Shown: positions 56,410 to 64,000 of the stretch, in pieces
Layout: every line of letters begins with the position of its first letter
Numbering within the stretch: the stretch's first letter is position 1
From: Micromussa lordhowensis
Lineage: Eukaryota > Cnidaria > Anthozoa > Scleractinia > Lobophylliidae
Direction: 5' to 3'
DNA: 64,000 nucleotides
Assembly: GCA_964020085.1 (NCBI GenBank)
Contig: OZ026598.1
Location: forward strand, 19,806,295 to 19,870,294
The notes under the pieces: generated by a model
Told to the model about the DNA's origin: nothing
The model's database searches: none
Seen by the model: only the letters and a program-made list of their open reading frames with translations
Translations under genes and position numbers: made by a program

Positions 56410-59400
56410 TTATGTCACTTTCTTGGCTAGTAGATGAAGGGTCGCATTTGGAACCAAGCCACACTCTTGTAGAGTTACTGCAGGATCATCGTAAACTCTG
56501 TTGGGAAAAGATGTTTTGATGTCATAGAGAGGTGCATCTGAAGGCCTGCCGAAAATACAAAACAAAAACAAAGTATAATTGTGTTACTCAAATTAGACGC
56601 TTCCGTAAATCTGGAACAAAAAAGTGTTTTGCATGTAAGCCTTCCTTAAGTTGTACGTTTCTAGTATCATTTTAGTGTTAACAACATTCCGAAATTTCTT
56701 TAGTTGTTTTTTATGCCACTTCTACCTAAGGAATAAATCCATCGAATTGAGGTGGCGGGAACGAAGTTGCACGAAAAACAACTGATGTTGAACTAATGAA
56801 CAAGACAAATGGTACTCTTAACATACCTTGCAGCATCAATGTGACTCCTTACATCACGTATACAGTCTGTAAACTTCATCTTCAAGATGTATGTCTACAG
56901 CGAAAAGAAGTGTCAGGTTGTAAGTTCAAGTAATATCAGTGTTCCCTTAACACACGTTCAATTCTCAAGCCGGCCTTACCATTTCTCCAGTCTCTGATTT
57001 GATTCTCAGTGTGGAAACTTGAGTTGTACCCGATTGTGGTCTTGGCCCATCTGTGCTCCTATGAAGCAACGTTTGATACAATTAAAGGTTACATATTCAG
57101 CTGTGTAATCTTCAAGTCTTCAGAGGTAGAGAAATCATGTGTATTTTACCTTGATTTTATCTCTTGGAGCACAGGAGTATCCAGCACTTTGACATCTGAA
57201 TGACCCTCCCCACCCTGTGGAAATCGAGAAACGAAACAGTTACAACAGATACAACATAGCTGTAAAGAAGTTGTTGTTGTTGTGTTTGTTTTCCTCCAAC
57301 GCTTACAGTGCGACTACTCCAACCAAGGTTAACAAAATTTTTCCAGCAAATTAACTTTGTAATCAAGCTGTACATCTCAAAGGCAACAAATTTGTGGTCA
57401 TGTTGGATAATTTGTTAGAAAACTATTGTTAACCTCCACGATTTTCATTCGTTAAATTTGTAGAAAATTTTGTCGGGTGGCCTTGGTTAGAGTACTCTCA
57501 CTGTTACATTTGCGAATGACGAAGGAGTTTTTCCCGAAATGTCTGACAACACACGCATAAACACTTTTTTGTCAACTTAATCGAATGCAATACAACGTAG
57601 CTGTGTTGACTTTAGCCAAATTTGGGTCAGCAACCTAATCAAACCAAAAGCTTTAAGCTTGACAAACAATCATATGGATTTATCCTATTGCGTCACAAAG
57701 GGTTATCTTGAGACATCGAACCTAAATTTTTCAAGTTTATTATTCATCGAAACCTTCGTCATATGAACCATCATTGGTTCGTTTTTTGGGTCAGCAACCT
57801 AATCAAACCAAAAGCTTTAAGCTTGACAAACAATCATATGGATTTATCCTATTGCGTCACAAAGGGTTATCTTGAGACATCGAACCTAAATTTTTCAAGT
57901 TTATTATTCATCGAAACCTTCGTCATATGAACCATCATTGGTTCGTTTTTGCCAACAATCACTGATTCCATTTTTGTGTTTTTCTACCTCGCTAAACTAT
58001 CTCATTCAAAATGATTTTTCAAGTCGCCAAAATGACATAATATACCATGGCACGTAAAAAAACAAAACAATGACAACCAAACTAAACAGCACCCACAATT
58101 CATTCCAAACAAAATGTTTCAAGTTAAAAGAAAAGAAGATTGTTCTACCACATAATTAAAAAGTTAATACGTAATTGCCCATGCGTTGTTTTTCAAGAAA
58201 GAAAAGTAAATTCCTGTATTTAGTATATAATTGTGTAAGTAAATTCCTGTATTTAATATATATTTTTTTGAGCCGCTGAAACAATGAGAACAGTTATTCA
58301 GTTAAGAGATCGCAAGCACTTTATTAACCAGCCAGCGACTTAGTAATAGTCAATTGTCCACTTCAAGCGAGGCTGGCAATGATATTTGCCGTGACAGAAA
58401 GATCAGTAGCAGAAGGAACTTGAATCTTGAATAAAGATAACGATAAAGACGATATGTCGGCAAGTTTGCAGTGTGAACATCCTCACATAATGACTTAATA
58501 GCAACATAACAGCATGAACTTAACGACAAGGAAAAAAAACCGTTATTTTCCTTACGCCTTTCTGTCGATATTCGCATTACCGACATAAGCGAGGCGTTAT
58601 GTCATTACTTCCTTATGTTGCTAGTTTAAACTAGGCCTTACAAACCTTGATAACATTTGCTACTCCTGATCTGACATCAATTATTTTACCATCTTTAATA
58701 ACAGACTGGGGAAGGCGAGACAAAAATTGATCGACAGACTGTTGCTTTTGTCCTACAAGAGAAAAAAAAAACAAAAACCAAACATTGTAGTAAGGCTGCC
58801 TGTTACGAAATAGCAGGGGAAAATAACAATAACATTGAATTAAACATAAAGTACAACTTTTTTTCGTTATATTTAAAGCTTACTGACCGAAATTGTGCAT
58901 AATAGACATTTCGAGTGGCAAAATTTGGTGAAAACGGTTTTTCACCAAATTTTGCCATCCTCTAAAGGCTGTTTTACCAAGTCTGCGAGGAACGATGCCA
59001 CTGAAAAGGAAAACCCAACAGCAACCCAACTTTACCACCCAAATTTCTAAGATTTAGATTTGGTCAAATCAGGTCGTTGACATACAGTATCGAGATTTCC
59101 AAACCTAATCAAAGTACAAACTATTTGTCGAGTGGCCTGTTCATCACCGCGAATACACAAGATGTAACGACCTCATGGACAAAACAAACCTGGAGTGTGA
59201 CTTTCCACTTTGTGGTTTTCAACATCCTCTTCAGTCACCAGTGACTGCCCAGTACCAGGAAACAACAACGCTGTTCGTCTGTCTTCAAACACGACATCTC
59301 TTTTGTCTTGAACCTATGTTGTGAGAAAACGGTTTAAATATGCCATGATCTATTATGACGTATTCTACGAAACTTGTTCCAAAGATTAATTTGGGAAAAC

Positions 59401-62400
59401 ACTTGAGTGAATTTTGTGACCATCAGTGTTTTTTAGGGAGCTATTTTATCGACATTCTAGTATTTGGCTGCGTGTTTCATTTATAGAAAGATACATGTCT
59501 AAACGAGGAAAGCCTAAGAATCAATGGACCAGCCAGCCCACTTAACTTTGTCTCGTTAACTACTTTCTTGTCAGAGGAAATGAATAAATTGTAATGTTAG
59601 TGCGTGTATCACGGCGATCTGTTCTCACATGGGGTTATAGACTCCTTTACGGATTATCCGTATGGCCTATAATTATATTTCTTACAAGTGAATGTACGAA
59701 ATTTCATATATTTCAAAGATTTCTTGTATCTTCACCATCTACGGGTACATTACGAACTAACAATGTGACCAGCTCCCAGTTGGCTTGATAGCTCAGTTGG
59801 TAGAGCACTGCACCGGCATCACAGAGGTCATGGGTTCGAATCCCGTTCAGGCCTGAATTCTTTCAGGCTTTAACTTCACAGCTGCTTAAGTTGTGCATAT
59901 AACTGCGATCATCAATCACGTCTTCATAATTCTATTTCTTGTTGGCCATTAAAATGTAATAAATAAATTTAAAGGGTTACAATTGTATAATGCCTGCACC
60001 TCAAATGGAACACCGTCAGGATACCTAGCCTGCAATTCACCAGGAAAGAATCCATCCATTAAGTCTTGCATACATTGCTGCAGAAAATCAGGAATACAGG
60101 TATTAGAAATCTATGATTAACTCTATAGTCCTAAACAAAGGTTCCACATAATGTTCAAGTCCATAATTATTTATGTCTTCCAATCATTAGCAAGTAGAGT
60201 TTAAAGAGAGCACATGTATGACGTTGTTGCAGAGCATAACTCTTTAAACTCCTCCGTTGGAAACACATGTTTTGGTTGTGTGTAGTACATGTATAAACGA
60301 GGCAAGTCTAAGAATCAATGGACTAGCCAGCCCACTCTACTTTGTCTCGTTAACTACTTTCTTGTCAGAGGAAATTTATAAATTGTAATGTTAGTGTGTG
60401 TATCACGGTGATCTGTTTTCATATCGGGTTATAGACTCCTTTACGGATTATCCGTGTGGCTTATACTTCTATTCCGTCTGCCATTAAAATTGTAATCGCA
60501 TCGATGCATGACGTGGCGTGTGTATCAGTTTGCGTGCGCAGTAAGGATGCGCAGAAACAATTAGCGCGAACGTCCATCTAATACACCATTCACACCAACT
60601 AAACAAGTTTAACAAAATCAGCTATAGGTTTTTCCAATTTGTCAATTACACTTTGTAGTCATTTAAAGAAGATAAATTCCAAACCACCTTGCTAAGATAT
60701 TTTATTCAAACATGTTTTTACCTGGTTAAATTGTAGGTATGAGCAACTAATTTTTAACGTTGTTTAGTTAGACCACATGTTTACAGTCAAACTAAGTAAA
60801 GCGTACCCCTCAAGATTGCATTAATAAACTGATTATTTGAAACTTGAACCCGCTGGTCGTTTCAAGAATGCAATAATGAATTGATTATTCGAATATTGAA
60901 CTCGCTCGTTCGATCCAAGAATACGGCTAACGGGTTCTGTTTTCGAAAAATCAATTCAAACCTACTACACTGTAGTCTTTTCTAGAATGCAATAGTGAAT
61001 TGATTTTTTGAAAAAACTAAAACTTTAAAAGAATGTGTAATTTTTAATTTTGGAAAACGATGACGTCACATGAAAACATGTGGTGATGCACGCTGCAAGC
61101 AGAGCCTTTCCTTACTGTGCTTTATGCTTCACAACTGCATTCTTACTGCACAAGATTAAAGAGGCTCTCCTCACATGCAACATTCAAATCGTGTTATCAA
61201 ACATTGCCTTCGGACCAGAGTCAAGAAATAACAAAAACAACAACAAGAAGTAAACCGTTTCAGTATTAAAGAAAATACATTGTTCATTGACAATACAATC
61301 GATGCTAATCAATGAGATACTTGATGATATCATATCCAGTAAACACACGTGAGATAATTGTAAAGTAGCCAGCCACTAACCTGAGTAACTGGATCAGAAT
61401 ATGGCCTGAAGGGACCACCAAACATCAAAATACCATTAGAATACAAAGACAACGGCACAGAATCACGAACCTGCAAACACGGATTAATTGTAATTAACTG
61501 TATACAGTCGTTATCAGTAATATATGATTTGCGTTTGTAGCCGATATAACGCGCGCTCTGATTGGCTAATGCTAGGGCATTATTCTCCCATATACCCACG
61601 GGCCGATTACGGGCCCGCAAAAACCAAGCAAAAAGCCATACAATAAGCTAATTATTAACCTCGAACGTTCGGTCTTTACGGGAAAATCTCAAACCTCGGC
61701 CTTGCCGTAACTTGTTCGAGAATGCCTGTGAGATTAGCCAGTTCCAGGCAGTCGGTCAGTGGGAAGTCTAGAACAGGCTCTCTCCGAATCTCTTTACGGT
61801 GGCCAATTCACATTATCAACCCAGTTGATAGCCTGCGTAGCTTGGCGGTTACCAATTCGAGCGAGTTAAAACGAGCGTCGAAGCAGCGAGGAACGTAGCG
61901 CACGCAGGCTACCCAGTTGATAAAACCAAATTATCTTGTAATACTCCCGCAGCACCACAGTTTCTTTAGAAATTTGCCCCCTTTTTTCAGAAGCGTTTGT
62001 TTAGATTTGAATTTCAATTCTCACGGTTTTATTGTTGCCATCGTTAGTTTAAGGTTACCATATACCTTTAGATCACCTTAAGAGGTGTCTCGCGTCCAAG
62101 GGATATAGCGCGTTCTTAGCAAATACCAAAAAGAAAAATCGGGGGTCACCGAGCTCGTTTAATAGAAAAGGAGCACTTATTCCGCTATCGAGCTTAGTGT
62201 GAGGGAAATCTCTTAGGTTTTGTACGCGCACGCGCTCAAGTGCGCGCGCTAATGACGCGAAAATCGTGCGCAGTAGGGATACGCAATGCAATTTAAATTA
62301 ACGTTAAGGTGCCAGGAGTAGGCAATACTGCCGATACACCAAATCCCCCTGGGTTACTATATATACGCAATGCAATACTAACGAATTACCTTACCGGTGA

Positions 62401-64000
62401 CCCCCGATTTTTCTTTTTGGTATTTGCTAAGAACAGTCTAATAAAGAACATATTTGAAGAATAAAAACAGTTTGATAGTAGAACATGATTTTTTTTTTGC
62501 AAAATAGTTCGATACTGGGTGTATTTTGGCCAAGGCGAGGACTTCACGGAACTGTTCGAAAAAGTGCAATATTCCCGCAACCAGGCAATCAAAAACGGCT
62601 TAAATGAAGTAATACTACTTATGCGAACAAAACAAGCTTTACTTTCTAAATAAAATGTTGTGGCTTTCAAGTAATCAAGGCTTAATTCTGTATGAAGATG
62701 AATCGAATTTTTAACGCGTAACCAGTAAAAATACCCCATTTTAAGAGCTTGCTGACGCGTAAACAAGCACGGTGACCCCATTTTTTTATTGCATTTTTTA
62801 ATGGTCATATCATGAATGTTAACTATGCTAAGTTTCAAACAATGTTTGAAAGTAGAACAATTTCAAGGGAATTACCTTAAATGACTAAATCTTAAGGTTA
62901 GTTCCACACACACATAATATAATTAACAATTATTTTGTTTAGTATACATGTCGGTAATCATACGGATTTTAGTTTGCACAAGTGAGTTTTTTAAAAAGCT
63001 GAAATTGCACGAGCCGCTTTGGCCGCTTCGTTAATAATACATACATGAAAAATTCGCGCAGAAAAATTGCCGGAAGATGTTTCTTGAAGCCAATTTTTTC
63101 GCATTCGAGAAAACTTTTTTCAGAGTTCCCGCACAAAATTTTTGTCACTGCTTTACATGATATCATTGGCCTACAAAATTTGTCATTGTCTTTCTGTCAA
63201 TCATTAAAATGTGTAATTTGCACTGGTGTTACACCTTTTGCACCGGTGTTACACTTTTTGCACTGGTATTACACTTGAACTGCACCGCTCTCAGCCAATC
63301 AGAATCAAGTAATTTTTTCATGTGTATTATGACGAACGTAATACCTGCATGTATTGTACATACATGTGTGTATGTAACAATAATTTATTAATTAATTCAG
63401 CTTGCAAGTTTTCCACGTACCTTAAGTCTGGCGCCATCTTTCGTCCGTGACACTTCACTACAGCCCTCCCCTGCCAGAATGTTAAGTTCTCTGATGTTCT
63501 TAAGTACCACATCAAAGTCCATTTGAAATTCATATGCCGCAGTACCAACCACTGAAGAATCTAGAAGTATCAAAGGGTAAAAAGTAAAAAAAAAAATACA
63601 TTACCAAAATGAATTATCAGTAGATGACCGCTACTAACAGCTTTATACATGTATGGCAAAATGGCATCATATCAGGATAAAAAAAATTAAAGGGGCAGGA
63701 ATGTCAATCTTTTCTTGTGTAGTATTATGTAACTCTCAACACAACGTTGATATGTACATTGTAGAAACTGATAAAGCAGCTATTCAGTAGCCAAGACTGA
63801 CAAGACTGAGAATTTTTACTAACTGCAGATATGACAAAGTAACCTATCTGTTTTACTTGGATTCCAAACTTGTTGCTGTCTGCTTAAAGAGCTGGGAACC
63901 GAAGATGGTGTTTCTTCTAAAGCATCGTAATCAGAATTGGCATCATCATCTCCAACCCAGACCATGCCATAATCAGCTAAAAAGTCCTGGTGAGGGGACA
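56410..64000 (-). CDS. UBXN11: UBX domain protein 11 (socius)-like, SEP + UBX, 10 exons seen, 5' end outside
   Basis: Exons in coding order are 64000-63857 (partial), 63560-63421, 61470-61381, 60077-60000, 59313-59190, 58752-58646, 57214-57150, 57058-56980, 56894-56827 and 56545-56410. All phases join, giving about 342 residues up to the TAA at 56412-56410. The first piece has FLADYGMVWVGDDD, matching the UBXN11 signature. The SEP domain spans SVPLSLYSNGILMFGGPFRP, DLMDGFFPGELQARYPDGVP and FLSRLPQSVIKDGKIIDVR. The C-terminal UBX fold covers TLRIKSETGEM, TYILKMKFTDCIRDVRSHID and TLQECGLVPNATLHLLAKK. UBXN11 in mammals binds Rnd GTPases, and SEP-UBX proteins act with p97/VCP. Those roles are family knowledge. 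The start codon is not in the window. Confidence 0.93.
57621..57948. repeat. Perfect 164-bp tandem duplication
   Basis: 57621-57784 and 57785-57948 are identical by eye (start TTTGGGTCAGCAACCTAATC, end CATCATTGGTTCGTTTT). It lies in an intron of the UBXN11-like gene. Identity implies a very recent event or an assembly error. Confidence 0.9.
58917..58956. repeat. Perfect 18-bp-arm hairpin
   Basis: GGCAAAATTTGGTGAAAA, loop CGGT, then the exact inverted copy. It lies in an intron of the UBXN11-like gene. Confidence 0.8.
59492..59680. repeat. 189-bp dispersed repeat, copy 1
   Basis: Aligns with 60286-60474 in the same orientation at about 90 percent by eye (GCCAGCCCACT, TTTGTCTCGTTAACTACTTT, GACTCCTTTACGGATTATCC). 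It directly precedes the tRNA-headed SINE at 59782. Confidence 0.75.
59782..59853 (+). tRNA. tRNA-like SINE head (anticodon position GGC)
   Basis: 72 nt: acceptor GGCTTGA/TCAGGCC, D-arm GCTC/GAGC, T-arm ATGGG-TTCGAAT-CCCGT. Anticodon loop CCGGCAT puts GGC at 34-36, again with C33, and only the outer three pairs of the anticodon stem form. Read as a SINE promoter. Confidence 0.6.
59782..59930 (+). mobile_element. tRNA-headed SINE (plus copy)
   Basis: The tRNA head is followed by GAATTCTTTCAGGCTTTAAC, GCTGCTTAAGTTG and ATAACTGCGATCATC. These are the same body blocks, in the same order, as the copies at 45363-45855 read on the minus strand. It lies in a UBXN11-like intron, antisense to the gene. 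Confidence 0.8.
60286..60474. repeat. 189-bp dispersed repeat, copy 2
   Basis: Second copy of the repeat at 59492-59680, 794 bp away, in the same orientation. Confidence 0.75.
60790..60965. repeat. Dispersed repeat (GAACCCGCTGGTCGTTTCAA family), copy 2
   Basis: Shares TAAAGCGTACC, GAACCCGCTGGTCGTTTCAA, GCAATAATGAATTGATTATT and ACGGCTAACGGGTTC blocks with 48740-48950. Confidence 0.7.
61785..61960 (+). mobile_element. Penelope-like element 3' tail, split by a MITE
   Basis: GAATCTCTTTACGGTGGCCA, AATTCACATTATCAACCCAG and, after the insertion, TTGATAAAACCAAATTATCT match the tail of the Penelope-like element at 17333-17735. The insert at 61829-61911 interrupts it exactly within CCCAGTTGATAAAACC. 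Confidence 0.7.
61829..61911. mobile_element. 83-bp MITE (TAGCCTGCGTAGC ends) with perfect 9-bp target duplication
   Basis: It starts TAGCCTGCGTAGC, ends GCGCACGCAGGCTA, and is flanked by CCCAGTTGA on both sides (61820-61828 and 61912-61920). Same family as 25549-25706 but half as long. Confidence 0.85.
62112..62434. mobile_element. 323-bp element with 40-bp inverted ends
   Basis: GTTCTTAGCAAATACCAAAA...GGGGGTCACCG at the left is exactly mirrored by CGGTGACCCCC...TTTTGGTATTTGCTAAGAAC at the right. No transposase ORF. It lies in a UBXN11-like intron. Confidence 0.75.
63217..63275. repeat. Short tandem repeat, about 21-bp unit x3
   Basis: TTTGCACTGGTGTTACACC repeats three times with small changes in a UBXN11-like intron. 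Confidence 0.7.

Overview
The window is nuclear DNA of a metazoan. Genes carry GT-AG (once GC-AG) introns, there are AATAAA polyadenylation signals, and the sequence is dense in tRNA-headed SINEs, MITEs, LINE relics and a Penelope-like element. The family mix points to an anthozoan cnidarian, most likely a stony coral or close relative: an expanded intron-less BTB-BACK-PHR family, transmembrane collagens ending in a short-chain-collagen-C4-like domain, and these repeat families. No taxon marker is present, so this is an inference from content.

Left third (1-12500): three intron-less BTB/POZ-BACK-PHR genes lie head-to-tail on the minus strand (1-432 cut by the window edge, 1238-2572, 9224-10561), plus a decayed fragment at 11393-11695 that is split by a MITE with a target-site duplication. 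All three intact promoters share an 18-bp element with a direct GTCACGC repeat about 80 bp upstream of the ATG. Between them lie an L1/Tx1-like LINE relic and a 59-bp satellite.

Middle (15000-40000): a cluster of type II membrane proteins with a short-chain-collagen-C4-like C-terminus. One four-exon gene is on the minus strand (15005-21716). An orphan or alternative first exon lies further upstream on the same strand (27589-27968). A divergent five-exon gene is on the plus strand (33461-39637); it has 27 uninterrupted Gly-X-Y triplets, a furin-like site and a GC-AG intron. Introns hold a Penelope-like element, SINEs, MITEs and a 157-bp tandem repeat.

Right third (41000-64000): three housekeeping-type genes. 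A six-exon PUS7 pseudouridine synthase (minus, 41151-47164) is head-to-head with a five-exon TP53I3/PIG3-like quinone oxidoreductase (plus, 47257-55265) across a gap of about 92 bp. A UBXN11 (socius)-like SEP+UBX gene (minus, 56410 to beyond 64000) is tail-to-tail with the oxidoreductase. Exon borders were read by eye, and all phases are consistent for PUS7, the oxidoreductase, UBXN11 and both collagen-like genes. The first oxidoreductase intron holds a broken P-loop ATPase-like pseudogene and a LINE 3' end.

Best candidates for something under-described: the transmembrane collagen/C4 cluster with two phase-compatible first exons, and tiny (50-58 bp) near-perfect hairpins flanked by 10-bp target-site duplications.
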